A stretch of DNA of 64,000 bases from Alsobacter sp046349155 (GCA_046349155.1 JAXMCW010000003.1:186001-250000); one strand, 5' to 3'; numbered from the stretch's first letter, positions 34,993 through 43,491 are shown. A program made the numbers and translations. Notes: generated by a model from the sequence alone, not told the origin.

Positions 34993-35037
34993 CCCGGCCG
35001 CGCTCACCGACACGCGAACCGCTGAAGGAGCAGGACG

Positions 35038-35499
35038 ATGGACGTCCCGCAAGGCCGCCCGGCGCTCGACCGGCACGCGCTGGTCATGACCATCTGGCTG
35101 TCGCTCGGCTTCGCCGCCGCGGTGCTGCTTCACCTCGGCCTGGAGCGCGGAGCGGCCTGGCTGATCCTCGGCGCCTTCGGCGTGCTGGTCGCGGCCTTTC
35201 TCGGCCATGTCATCGTCAACGCGGTGCTGGGCGCGCGCTTCACCACGCGCGAGCTTGCGCTGGGGCTGGTGCTCTACGGCGCCGCGCTCGTCGCCTTCGG
35301 CCTCGCCATCCTGCTCTCGCCGGGCTTCGCGGCGCGGGCCTTCTGGCCGCTCAGCGGCGGCTTCGTGCTGCTGCTGGTCGTCGTGGTGTTCTACATGATC
35401 ACGCAATTCGGCGTGCGCGTCGCCTTCCAGGGGTTCGACGTCATCCGCAGCTTCCGCGCCGGTCCGCCGGGACGCGCCAAGGGGAGCCCTTCGGCATGA
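35038..35499 (+). CDS. Four-helix membrane protein of unknown function
   Basis: This 153-residue protein has four hydrophobic helices at about 15-35, 38-62, 70-92 and 98-122, with a basic C-terminal tail. GAAGGAG precedes the ATG, and its stop overlaps the start of the symporter gene by 4 bases. I do not recognise a family. The tight coupling suggests that it is a small accessory subunit of the symporter, as seen for some sodium:solute symporters, or a flotillin partner. Confidence 0.75.
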   Translation: MDVPQGRPALDRHALVMTIWLSLGFAAAVLLHLGLERGAAWLILGAFGVLVAAFLGHVIVNAVLGARFTTRELALGLVLYGAALVAFGLAILLSPGFAARAFWPLSGGFVLLLVVVVFYMITQFGVRVAFQGFDVIRSFRAGPPGRAKGSPSA

Positions 35500-37379
35500 C
35501 CCCGCTCCTCGTCACGGCGCTCGCCGGCCTGCTCGCCTACGGGCTCTACATCGCCTCCCTTGCGGCGCGGGGCGCGCGGAGCCCGGGCGAGTACCTCGAC
35601 GCCGGGCAGGACCTGCCGGCCTGGACCTTCATGTTCGCGGGCGCGGGGGTTCTCGTCGCGGGACTGGGCCTCAACGACCACCTCGTTCTCGTGGGCCTGT
35701 ACGGCCTGCAGGCGAGCCACCTCGCCCTCGGCCTCGTCCTGGCGGCGCTCTGCGGCGCCCTCGTGCAGAAGCGCCTCTGGCTCGCCTCGCGCATCCTGGG
35801 CGCGCCCTCCCCCGTCGAGCTGCTCGGGCGGTACTATTCCAGTACCGGCCTGCGCGTGCTGCTGCTGATCCTCGTGGCTCTCTTCGCGCTGCCCGTGGCC
35901 GCGTCCGCGGCCGCGAGGCTCGGCCAAGTCGTCGAGGAGGCGACCGCGGCGGCCATCCCGTCGGCCGCGGCCATCTGGTGCAGCCTGTTCTTCCTCTTCC
36001 TCGCCGGCGTCGTCGGGGGCTGGCGCGCGATCGTCTACACCGTCGCCCTGCAATCCTTCCTGCTGGCGGTGCTCCTGCTGCTGACGGCCGCCACGTCCTG
36101 GCTCGCCTTCGATCGCCTCACCTTCCTCGCGGGCGGCTGGAGCGTGGCGACAGGGGCCGTCGCGGACCAGATCCCCGGCGTCATCCAGTTCTCCCGCGGC
36201 GTCGGCAAGGACGTGCCGGCGGGCGGCGTCTGGACGACCGTGGCCATCGTTTCGACCGCCCTGTCGATGACCGGTCTCGTCCTGAACCCGGTCTACGGCT
36301 ATCTCGGCAACACCGTGCAGGGCCGCAGCGGCTTCGCCTTCGGCCAGGTCTGGACTCTTGCGGGCCTCGCCACGGGCCTGCTGATCCTGCTGGCCCCCCT
36401 CCTGGCGGCCGAGGCTGGCCTCGCGACCTCGCCGAGCCTGGCGGGCCTCGTCGACAGGCTCGCCTCGGCGGACCTGCTGGCCGGCCTCGGCCTGGTGATG
36501 CTGCTGGTCGTCGCCCAGCTCGCGGCCGTCGCATTCCTCGCCGGCGGGGGCGCGTTGCTGCTCACGCGGGATCTCGTGGCGCGCGACCTGCTCCCGGGGC
36601 TCGACGACGCCCAGGTCCGGCTCGCCGCCCGCATCACGCTTGCGGTCGTCTATGCCCTCGTCGGCCTGCTCGCGACGTTCGGGCCCCTGGCGGCCGCGAT
36701 CCTCGGCTCCGTCGCGGTGTCCCTTTCCGCGCAGCTTCTCCCGGCCATGCTCGGCCTGTGCTGGGTGCGCTGGCTGAGCCGCGGCGCGATCCTGTCGGGG
36801 CTCGTGATCGGGGCGATCCTCGTGCTCTTCACCGAGCCGTTCGGGCTGGTGCTCTTCGAGGGCCTGTTCGTCGATCTCCCCTGGGGCCGCTGGCCCCTGA
36901 CGATCCACTCCGCGGCCTGGGGCCTCGTGTTCAACGTCGCGGTCTGCCTGCTGGTCGCGATCTTCACGCGCGGCGGGGAGGAGCGGCTCCACCGCGACCG
37001 GCTGCACGACGTCTTCCTCCGCTCGTTCCGGGCCGATTTCGGCGGCCGCGCAGGACGCGGCGCGCGCTGGTCGCTGACCCTCGTCTGGGCCTTCCTCGCG
37101 CTCGGCCCCGGCGCGATCCTCGGCAACAGCTTCTTCAGCCGGCCCATCTTCACCGAGGGCGAGGCCACGCTCGGCCTGCCCTCCCTGTGGGCCTGGCAGA
37201 TCCTGGGCTGGCTCTCCGGCGTGTTGCTCGTCTGGTGGCTCGCCTACCAGACGAGGCTCTCGGTCCTCGACGCACCGGTCGAGCAGCGCCTCGACCTCGC
37301 CCCGCCCTCCCCCGCCATCGGCGGCCGCAAGGCGCCGCGCTGGATCGCCCAGACGCTCGCCCGGCTGACGGAGAGATAG
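35496..37379 (+). CDS. Sodium:solute symporter (SSS) family transporter
   Basis: This 627-residue membrane protein has about 13 hydrophobic helices. The N-terminal half shows the SSS pattern (RSPGEYLDAGQDLPAW, typical of the residues after helix 1) and the later segment GGGALLLTRDLVARDLLPG matches the helix 8-9 region of that family. The C-terminal part (about 500-627) extends beyond the core. It begins within the stop of the preceding small membrane protein gene. It gives the cluster a second, ion-driven uptake route. Its substrate is unknown, and it is a divergent member. Confidence 0.85.
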   Translation: MTPLLVTALAGLLAYGLYIASLAARGARSPGEYLDAGQDLPAWTFMFAGAGVLVAGLGLNDHLVLVGLYGLQASHLALGLVLAALCGALVQKRLWLASRILGAPSPVELLGRYYSSTGLRVLLLILVALFALPVAASAAARLGQVVEEATAAAIPSAAAIWCSLFFLFLAGVVGGWRAIVYTVALQSFLLAVLLLLTAATSWLAFDRLTFLAGGWSVATGAVADQIPGVIQFSRGVGKDVPAGGVWTTVAIVSTALSMTGLVLNPVYGYLGNTVQGRSGFAFGQVWTLAGLATGLLILLAPLLAAEAGLATSPSLAGLVDRLASADLLAGLGLVMLLVVAQLAAVAFLAGGGALLLTRDLVARDLLPGLDDAQVRLAARITLAVVYALVGLLATFGPLAAAILGSVAVSLSAQLLPAMLGLCWVRWLSRGAILSGLVIGAILVLFTEPFGLVLFEGLFVDLPWGRWPLTIHSAAWGLVFNVAVCLLVAIFTRGGEERLHRDRLHDVFLRSFRADFGGRAGRGARWSLTLVWAFLALGPGAILGNSFFSRPIFTEGEATLGLPSLWAWQILGWLSGVLLVWWLAYQTRLSVLDAPVEQRLDLAPPSPAIGGRKAPRWIAQTLARLTER

Positions 37380-37383
37380 GACC

Positions 37384-38349
37384 ATGGCCGCCATCGAGTC
37401 TCACAGGGATGACGGGGGAGAGGGGGCGCCCATCGACTTGCGTCGGCTGCGCTATTTCGTGGCCGTTTGCGAGCACGGCGGGATCTCGCGGGCCGCGCAC
37501 GCGCTCGGCATGGCGCAGCCCGCCCTGTCGCGGCAGATCCAGCTCCTCGAGAAGGAGATCGGCATGCCGCTCTTCATGCGCTCGGGCCGCGGCGCGGAGC
37601 CCAGCGCGCAGGGCCGCCACCTGCTCGGCGCCGCCCGCGAGCAGCTCCGCCGGCTCGACGACGCGGTCCGCGACGTGCGCGAGCGCTTCACCGCGCCGGC
37701 CTCGCACGTCCGGCTCGGCGTCTGCCCGACCATCGCGCCCCTCTTCGTAGACGAGGTCTGCGCCGGCGTGCGCGAGGCCCAGCCGACCCTCTCGCTGTCG
37801 GTGGTGAAGGCCTATAGCGGCGACATCCAGAACCTGCTCGAGCAGAACCAGCTCGACCTCGCGCTCACCTACAGCACCGGGGCCATCGCTGGCTTCTCCA
37901 GCCTCGACCTCTTGACGGAACGCCTCGTGCTCGTCATCGGCCGGGGCCGGGCCCCCGGCCACAGGGCGCGCCACACGCTCCACGACATCGCCTCGATGCC
38001 GCTGATCCTGCCCACGCGCGTGCACGCGCTGCGGCGCATCATCGACGAGATCGCCGCCGAGCGGGGCGTTGCTCTGCATGCCGCGATCGAGCTCGATTCC
38101 CTGGAGGCGGTGCGGAGCGTGCTGGAGGAGCCGGCCTCGCTCTACTGCACCATCCTGCCCGTCAACAGCGTCGGCCTGGGTGTGGCGGGAGAGGCCCTCG
38201 CCACCAGCGAGATCGACGATCCCGGCCTGCGGCGCACCATCGCCTTGGTCCAGCCGAGGGGCGGTCGGGGCGAGGCCGCGGCGGACGCCGTCGCGGAACA
38301 GGTGCTGCTGCGCGCGGCGAGGCTGCGCGAGCAATTCGCGCCGGCGTGA
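37384..38349 (+). CDS. LysR family transcriptional regulator
   Basis: This 321-residue regulator has an N-terminal winged HTH (about 18-77, FVAVCEHGGISRAAHALGMAQPALSRQI) and a periplasmic-binding-like effector domain (about 105-310). It is unusual in having about 17 extra charged residues before the HTH. The gene starts 4 bases after the symporter stop on the same strand, so it is the last gene of the cluster and may autoregulate it. Most LysR genes lie divergent to their targets, so control of the cluster is inferred from position only. Confidence 0.92.
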   Translation: MAAIESHRDDGGEGAPIDLRRLRYFVAVCEHGGISRAAHALGMAQPALSRQIQLLEKEIGMPLFMRSGRGAEPSAQGRHLLGAAREQLRRLDDAVRDVRERFTAPASHVRLGVCPTIAPLFVDEVCAGVREAQPTLSLSVVKAYSGDIQNLLEQNQLDLALTYSTGAIAGFSSLDLLTERLVLVIGRGRAPGHRARHTLHDIASMPLILPTRVHALRRIIDEIAAERGVALHAAIELDSLEAVRSVLEEPASLYCTILPVNSVGLGVAGEALATSEIDDPGLRRTIALVQPRGGRGEAAADAVAEQVLLRAARLREQFAPA

Positions 38350-38364
38350 GGCGACGAGACCCCG

Positions 38365-38445
38365 TCCCCGCGGGGAGCGCAGCGACGACGCAATCCTCGG
38401 GCTGGCCCGGCGTCGGGATGGCTTCACCTTCGTCTCGCAATGACG
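38365..38445. repeat. Palindromic intergenic repeat between convergent genes
   Basis: A perfect palindrome TCCCCGCGGGGA (38365-38376) is followed by an imperfect inverted repeat: GGAGCGCAGCGACGACGCAATCC-type left arm (38374-38396) and a GGATGG...TCGCAATGACG right arm (38415-38445). The pattern is that of the short palindromic repeats ending CGCAATGACG that are common between genes in many proteobacteria. It fills the gap between the LysR gene and the aldehyde dehydrogenase gene and may end transcription from both sides. Confidence 0.6.
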
Positions 38446-38452
38446 GGATGGC

Positions 38453-39904
38453 TCAGATCTTCACCGTGACCGTCTTCAGGTGCGAGTAGTGATGGATGGC
38501 TTCGATGCCCTTCTCGCGCCCGTAGCCCGAGTTCTTGTACCCGCCGAATGGCGTCTGCACGGACATCGTGTTCCAGACATTGACGAAGACCTGCCCGGCC
38601 TCCAGGCGGTCCGCGACGCGCAGCGCGCGGCTGATGTCGCGGCTCCAGACCGTGCCGATCAGGCCATAGTCGCTGTCATTGGCGATCCGGACGGCGTCGT
38701 CCTCGTCGTCGAAGGGGATCACCACGCCAACCGGCCCGAAGATCTCCTCGCGCGCGATGCGCATGGCGTTGTCCACGTCGGCATAGAGGGTCGGCTCGAT
38801 GTAGAAGCCGTCCTCGTGGCCCTTCACCGAGGCGACCTTGCCACCGGCCACGACCCGGGCGCCGTCCTGCTCGGCGACCTTGAAATAGGCCTGCACGCGC
38901 TGGAACTGGGCGGGCGTGATGATGGGCCCCAGGTTCTCGCCGGGCACGATCCTGGCGACCTCGGCGGCGAGCTTGTCGGCGAAGCGGGCATAGATCGACC
39001 GCTGCACGAGGATGCGGGTGCCGGCCGAGCAGACCTGGCCGGCATTGAGGGTGAAGCCCTTCACGGCGTCGGCCGCCGCCCGGTCGAGTTCGGCGTCCTC
39101 GAAGACGATGTTGGCCGACTTGCCGCCGAGCTCCAGCGTTAAGGGGATGATGCGCTCGGCCGCGATGCGTCCGATGGCGCGGCCCACGCCGACGGAGCCG
39201 GTGAACGCCACCTTGCGCACCGCGTCGTGCTTCACGATCGCCTCGCCGACCTCGGCCCCGGAGCCCAGCACGACGTTGATCACGCCCCGGGGGAAGCCGA
39301 CCTGCGAGGCCAGCCGGGCAAGCTCGACCGTCGTCTGGGACGTGATCTCGGACGGCTTGGCCACGACGACGTTGCCCGCCACGAGCGCCGGCGCGATGGC
39401 GCGCGCCGCCTGGTTCATCGGCAGGTTCCACGGCGTGATCACGCCGATCACGCCAAAGGGCTCACGCCGGGTGAACACGTGCTGGTCGGGCGCGACGTCG
39501 AGCACGTCGCCGGCGGGCAGGTAGACCAGGCTGCCATAATAGTCGAAGTACACCGCGCTGCTGTCGATCTCGGCCAGCGCCAGGGCCATGGGCTTGCCGG
39601 AATCAGCGTGCTCGAGGCTTGCGAGGCGTTCGCGGTCGTCCCGAATGGCCCGGGCCAGCGCCAGCATCAGCTTGCCGCGCTCGGCCGCCACGAATCGCCG
39701 CCAGCCCTCCCTGGCGCGAGCGGCGGCCTGCACCGCGGCGTCGACGTCCGCCGCCGAGCCGGCTGCCACGCGCAGGTGCGGACGTCCGGTGGTCGGCGTC
39801 AGCGTCTCGAGGTAGCGGCCGGAGGCCGGGGCGGCCGAGGCGCCGTCGATCCAGTGATCCAGCGCGTTCAACCCGGCTTCGTGCTGCGTGGCTTGGACGG
39901 ACAT
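38453..39904 (-). CDS. NAD(P)-dependent aldehyde dehydrogenase
   Basis: This 483-residue enzyme oxidises an aldehyde to the carboxylate. It has the cofactor-binding region VITPWNLPMNQ and FTGSVGVGRAIG, the general base Glu in LELGGKSANIV, the catalytic Cys in NAGQVCSAGTR and the late motif EEIFGPVG. Length and motifs are full. It resembles betaine-aldehyde/gamma-aminobutyraldehyde/lactaldehyde-type members. GGAGG lies just before its ATG. It is convergent with the LysR gene and could oxidise an alcohol- or aldehyde-derived product of the neighbouring cluster. Confidence 0.93.
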   Translation of the reverse strand: MSVQATQHEAGLNALDHWIDGASAAPASGRYLETLTPTTGRPHLRVAAGSAADVDAAVQAAARAREGWRRFVAAERGKLMLALARAIRDDRERLASLEHADSGKPMALALAEIDSSAVYFDYYGSLVYLPAGDVLDVAPDQHVFTRREPFGVIGVITPWNLPMNQAARAIAPALVAGNVVVAKPSEITSQTTVELARLASQVGFPRGVINVVLGSGAEVGEAIVKHDAVRKVAFTGSVGVGRAIGRIAAERIIPLTLELGGKSANIVFEDAELDRAAADAVKGFTLNAGQVCSAGTRILVQRSIYARFADKLAAEVARIVPGENLGPIITPAQFQRVQAYFKVAEQDGARVVAGGKVASVKGHEDGFYIEPTLYADVDNAMRIAREEIFGPVGVVIPFDDEDDAVRIANDSDYGLIGTVWSRDISRALRVADRLEAGQVFVNVWNTMSVQTPFGGYKNSGYGREKGIEAIHHYSHLKTVTVKI

Positions 39905-39934
39905 CGGGGCCTCCTTCGGCTGCGGGACGGGAAC

Positions 39935-40195
39935 TCAGACATGCGGCATCGTGGCTTCGACGGAAGGGTGGCCGATCCGCCGCAGGCGCCAGGCGGGCAG
40001 GTTCGGCAGGCCGGCGAGCCCGTCGCGACCGGGGAAGCAGACCGCCGGCGCGGCGACGACGTCGAGCGGGATCGGGCGCGCCCCGGCGATGGCGGGGCCG
40101 TCATCCGTCGCGACCAAGGTCACGTCGCCCTTGTGGATCAGCGGGGAGTTCATCAGGCCGGGCAGGACCGCGTTGCAGCGGATGCCAGATGGCGG
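39935..40195 (-). pseudogene. Probable C-terminal remnant of a short-chain dehydrogenase
   Basis: On the minus strand a frame reads IRCNAVLPGLMNSPLI, the typical post-catalytic segment of SDR enzymes (after the YxxxK helix). A diverged tail follows in which DVVAAPAVCF could be the usual D-V-A-x-A-x-x-F-L region. The Rossmann half with the glycine motif and the catalytic Ser/Tyr/Lys is missing. It stops 30 bases before the aldehyde dehydrogenase gene, on the same strand. The match is short, so this call is tentative. Confidence 0.4.
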
Positions 40196-40228
40196 AAAAT
40201 CCGCGCCGGTGGGAAATACCGACCCGTT

Positions 40229-40241
40229 CTATGGGGCATAG
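40229..40241. promoter_or_regulatory. Inverted repeat CTATG-GGG-CATAG (candidate operator)
   Basis: Perfect 5-base arms flank a GGG centre, about 170 bases before the RpiR-type gene, in an AT-richer patch that also has CTATAG 7 bases further on. The rest of the gap between the aldehyde dehydrogenase and RpiR genes (39905-40412) holds only the SDR remnant and no other gene. Confidence 0.3.
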
Positions 40242-40412
40242 CAGATCTCTATAGCCGTTCGCCGGAGAACCGCCCGCCTACTCGCGACCGGCCGGGCGCA
40301 GGCCGCCGGACCTGCGGAGCACCGGTTCTCCCGCGACGCTTCTACGCCGTTCCCGGAGCCGCTATCATCGCGCCGCGCCGCTCCTGCAGGAGCCGGCGGG
40401 AGCGATCGACAC

Positions 40413-41267
40413 GTGACGATGGATCCTCGAACCGTCGGGCCGCGCATCCGCATGCGCATGCCCGAGATGACGCCGAGCGAGGCTCGCGTCGCCGAAGTCA
40501 TCCTGCGCCATGCGGGCGGCGAGCCGCTGCCCATCAAGCAGGTCGCCGACGAGGCGGAGACTTCGGCCGCCCTGGTGGTGAAGACGGCCAAGAAGCTGGG
40601 CTTCGCCGGGTTCAAGGAGATGCGGGCCGCGATCCAGGCCTACCGGGGCCAGCCCAACGCCGACCTGCACGAGGACGTCCAGCCCCACGACACGGCGGAG
40701 GTGATCGTCCAGAAGGTGTTCCGGACCGCGGTCCAGGCCCTCGAGGAGACGATGGCGATCCTCGACATGGACGCCTTCCGCCGGGCCGTGGACGTGGTCC
40801 ACGCGGCTGGCCAGCGCGACTTCTACGGCCTGGGCGGCTCGGCTCACATCGCGCGCGACGTCGCGCACAAGTTCCTGCGCATCGGGGTTCGCGCCTCGGT
40901 GCACGACGACACGCACATGATGGCCATGTCGGCCTCGCTGCTGGGACCGCGCGACGTGGTGATCGCCTTCTCGCATTCGGGCCGCACGACGGGCGTGCTC
41001 GACGCCGTGCAGATCGCGCGCGGCAATGGCGCGACGGTGATCGCCGTGACGAACTACGGCAACTCTCCGCTCGCCGCCGCCTGCGACGTCGTGCTGTGCT
41101 CCACCGCGCTGGGCTCGCCGCTGTCCAGCGAGAACGCGGCGGCGCGCATCGCCCAGCTCAACATCATGGACGCCGTCTTCATCGCCCTCGCCCAGAAGGA
41201 CCTCGACCGCGCCGAACACCAGCTGGCCCGCACGATGCAGGCCGTGCGCACGAAGCGGCGCCCCTAG
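40413..41267 (+). CDS. RpiR family transcriptional regulator (HTH plus SIS domain)
   Basis: This 284-residue regulator has an N-terminal RpiR-type HTH (about 15-85, LPIKQVADEAETSAALVVKTAKKLGFAGFKEM) and a C-terminal SIS domain (about 120-260) with FSHSGRTTGVLDA, which binds a phosphosugar in most members. GTG 40413 is used because GGGAG lies 9 bases before it; ATG 40419 is the alternative. It may control the transporter cluster and aldehyde dehydrogenase to its left, consistent with the sugar-type binding protein there, but no direct evidence links them. Confidence 0.92.
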   Translation: MTMDPRTVGPRIRMRMPEMTPSEARVAEVILRHAGGEPLPIKQVADEAETSAALVVKTAKKLGFAGFKEMRAAIQAYRGQPNADLHEDVQPHDTAEVIVQKVFRTAVQALEETMAILDMDAFRRAVDVVHAAGQRDFYGLGGSAHIARDVAHKFLRIGVRASVHDDTHMMAMSASLLGPRDVVIAFSHSGRTTGVLDAVQIARGNGATVIAVTNYGNSPLAAACDVVLCSTALGSPLSSENAAARIAQLNIMDAVFIALAQKDLDRAEHQLARTMQAVRTKRRP

Positions 41268-41299
41268 TTTTTCTGCGAGGTCAGGCGACACCCGCCCGG

Positions 41300-41851
41300 T
41301 CACGCCGGCCGGGACGGTTCCGACGGCGGCGAGGCCGACGGCTTGGCCGCCGCCTGAATGGGCCAGATGCGCGACATGGCCCAGCTCACCAGCAGCGCGA
41401 CGACGCAGCCGAAGAGGACCTCGGCCACGCGGCGCAGCCCCAGGTCGATGCCGCCGAGCTTCGAGTGCTCCGTCACGCTGCCGGCCACCACGATGGCGGC
41501 GGTGATGGGAGCCTGCCGCCACATCACCGGGACGCGCACCACATAGACGGACAGCAGCACGGCGATGGCGAGGGCGAAGGGCAGTTTCCAGGGGTGCGGG
41601 TCGCCGACCAGCAGGAAGCCGAGCCCCACGGCGCAGCCCACGGCCGTGTTTGTGAGCCGGCTCACGAAATTCGCATAGCCCTTGCTCGGAACGGGCTCGC
41701 TCGCGGCGACCAGCGAGGCCATGGCCCAGACGGGGTTGGCGTTGCTGACGAGGCTGATCGACGCCCAGGCCAGGATGGAGGCGATGAAGACGTTCAGCGC
41801 GAAATGCACCCCGAGGAGGTGATCCTCCTTCAGCCGATCGAGCCCGCTCAC
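41300..41851 (-). CDS. FUSC-like integral membrane protein
   Basis: This 183-residue protein has about five or six hydrophobic helices and a Pro/Ser/Ala-rich cytoplasmic tail. The pattern FIASILAWASISLVSNANPVWAMASLVAA followed by RLTNTAVGCAVGLGF and RVAEVLFGCVVALLVSW matches a single FUSC-type membrane half, as in aromatic acid or fusaric acid exporters, but without their large cytoplasmic domain. Its start is 40 bases from the end of the CYTH-like gene on the same strand, so they may be co-transcribed. Function is unknown. Confidence 0.75.
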   Translation of the reverse strand: MSGLDRLKEDHLLGVHFALNVFIASILAWASISLVSNANPVWAMASLVAASEPVPSKGYANFVSRLTNTAVGCAVGLGFLLVGDPHPWKLPFALAIAVLLSVYVVRVPVMWRQAPITAAIVVAGSVTEHSKLGGIDLGLRRVAEVLFGCVVALLVSWAMSRIWPIQAAAKPSASPPSEPSRPA

Positions 41852-41890
41852 TGAACCGCCATGCCCCCCGTCAGCGCCTGTCCGGCCGCG

Positions 41891-42775
41891 CTATTCGTGC
41901 GCCTGCGGCGGGTTGCCCTTCAAGCGATACACGCTGCCCGTCTTGGTGGTGCCCAACGACACCCAGTCCCCGGCAATGTCCTGCAGGTGGCCGAAGAACT
42001 CCCGCGCGAGCGCCCGCTGCTTGCGGTGCAGGTCGGCCGCCTTCTTGAACTTGCACTGGAAGGAGAACTCGCCGACGAGCTGGTGCTCGTCCCCGCGGCT
42101 GCGCCAGACCGCCACGTTGCATGGCGCCTCGACGCCCTTGCCGAAGTCGAGCGTGCCGAGGTCCAGGAGCACTTCCACGACCGCGGTGCGGTTGACGAGC
42201 TCGACCCGGCCGCGGCCCTGCTTGAACAGCGGCTTCAGGGCGGGGAGCACGGCGAGGAGCGTCTTGGCCGAGGTCCTGTCGGCTTCGGTGACCTGGCTCA
42301 GGTTGAACTGGGAATTGTGCGAATAGAGCAGGCGCACGCCGCCGACCTTGTCCTTCAGGGGCAGCGCCTCGGCCTTGAACTTGATCCGGTGATCGCCCTC
42401 GATCTGCGGCCTGACGTCGACGGCCTGCGCGACCGCGAGTTCGGGGTGGCGGAACTTGAAGACGATCTCGGGGTCGCCCACCAGGAAGCCGTGCTCGTAG
42501 ACGATCCGCCGGCGCAGGATGAAGGCGTTGTTGTAGAGGCGAAAATCCTTCGTATCGAGGAAGAGGACCTCGCGCATCTGCGGGCGGCGCTTGCCCGGCA
42601 GCGGCTCGTAGCCCACGCCGGTATCCTTCGCGGCCTTCCTGATGAGCTTTTCGAAGGCGAGGAAGCTGTCGAGCGAGGTGAACCGCTTCCCGTCGAGGAT
42701 GATCTTGGCCTCGAGGTACTGCACCTCGTCGAAAGCACTGCCCTCGTGCGCCGTCTCGCGTTGCGCGGTCGTCAT
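41891..42775 (-). CDS. CYTH/VTC-like domain hypothetical protein
   Basis: This 294-residue soluble protein resembles the triphosphate tunnel fold: an N-terminal E-x-K-type strand (YLEAKIILDG), then REVLFLDTKDFRLYNNAFILRRR, the L-D-T-x-x-x-L-x-x-x-x-x-x-L-R-x-R pattern, and many charged strands (IEGDHRIKFKAE, RVELVNRTAVVEVLLDLG). Such proteins act on or bind triphosphates or polyphosphate. The exact catalytic residues cannot be confirmed by eye. It is divergent from the channel-like gene at 42931. Confidence 0.6.
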   Translation of the reverse strand: MTTAQRETAHEGSAFDEVQYLEAKIILDGKRFTSLDSFLAFEKLIRKAAKDTGVGYEPLPGKRRPQMREVLFLDTKDFRLYNNAFILRRRIVYEHGFLVGDPEIVFKFRHPELAVAQAVDVRPQIEGDHRIKFKAEALPLKDKVGGVRLLYSHNSQFNLSQVTEADRTSAKTLLAVLPALKPLFKQGRGRVELVNRTAVVEVLLDLGTLDFGKGVEAPCNVAVWRSRGDEHQLVGEFSFQCKFKKAADLHRKQRALAREFFGHLQDIAGDWVSLGTTKTGSVYRLKGNPPQAHE

Positions 42776-42930
42776 CGTCTCCCCCGTCCAGCGCGCCTTG
42801 CAGTTGAATTCACCAACGGCTTGGCCGAAGCTCTTATAAGGTAGGACGCGTCAATCAAGAAGGTGCTCAACCTCCCGACGCAGCCGGGCTCCTCGCCGGG
42901 TCGTTCGCCGCAACAGAGGTCCCCTCCGAC

Positions 42931-43443
42931 ATGGATGTCGATCCCACCTACGTCACCTCGGCCGAGGAAATTGTATGGGGCCTGGTGCTGATCACGGTGA
43001 CCATCGTGGCGCACGGAATCGGAACCACCCTGGCGCTGGTGGCGACGGACGGCTCCGGCCGCATCGGCGAGCCGGCGCCCGTCCTGCGCGACCTGGCACG
43101 GGTCAACTCGCTCGCCGCGCTCCTGGTGCTGCTGCACCTCTCCGAGGTGCTGATCTGGGCCGGATTCTTCACCTGGCAGGACTGCTTTCCTACGCTGAGC
43201 GTGAGCTACTACGTGGCCTTGATGGACTACACGACCCTGGGCTGCGACTACGAGTTGCCGCGCCGATGGCAGTTGCTCGAAGGCATGATCGCCATTTGCG
43301 GGCTGCTCACCTTCGCCTGGACGACCAGCGTGCTGATGAGCGTGGTGCAGAAGGTGCAGGAGGGCCGCCTGCGGCGCCGCCGCCTGCGCAGGCAGCATGC
43401 GACGGGCAGCGCGCACGCGGAGGACGCCCACGAAGGACGCTGA
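42931..43443 (+). CDS. Two-pore-helix ion-channel-like membrane protein
   Basis: This 170-residue protein has three or four hydrophobic segments (about 15-37, 60-80, 115-138) and between the last two a potential pore loop, SYYVALMDYTTLGCDYELP. Its TTLGCD occupies the place of the TVGYGD filter of potassium channels. The C-terminus is a basic, arginine-rich helix. Because the filter tyrosine and second glycine are replaced, potassium selectivity is doubtful. It is a short member of the Ion_trans_2-like family at best. Confidence 0.65.
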   Translation: MDVDPTYVTSAEEIVWGLVLITVTIVAHGIGTTLALVATDGSGRIGEPAPVLRDLARVNSLAALLVLLHLSEVLIWAGFFTWQDCFPTLSVSYYVALMDYTTLGCDYELPRRWQLLEGMIAICGLLTFAWTTSVLMSVVQKVQEGRLRRRRLRRQHATGSAHAEDAHEGR

Positions 43444-43491
43444 GGCCGGCGCGCCCGGGCCGGGTGCGGCCCGGTCCGACGGCGGAAGGAC

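Noticed and set aside
32743..35406. Long minus-strand open frame opposite the flotillin gene
   Set aside because: Its leucine/aspartate/arginine repeats mirror the coiled-coil codons of flotillin; no ribosome site or domain supports it.
35391..37394. Minus-strand open frame opposite the symporter gene
   Set aside because: Highly charged low-complexity translation, antisense to a membrane protein with clear helices.
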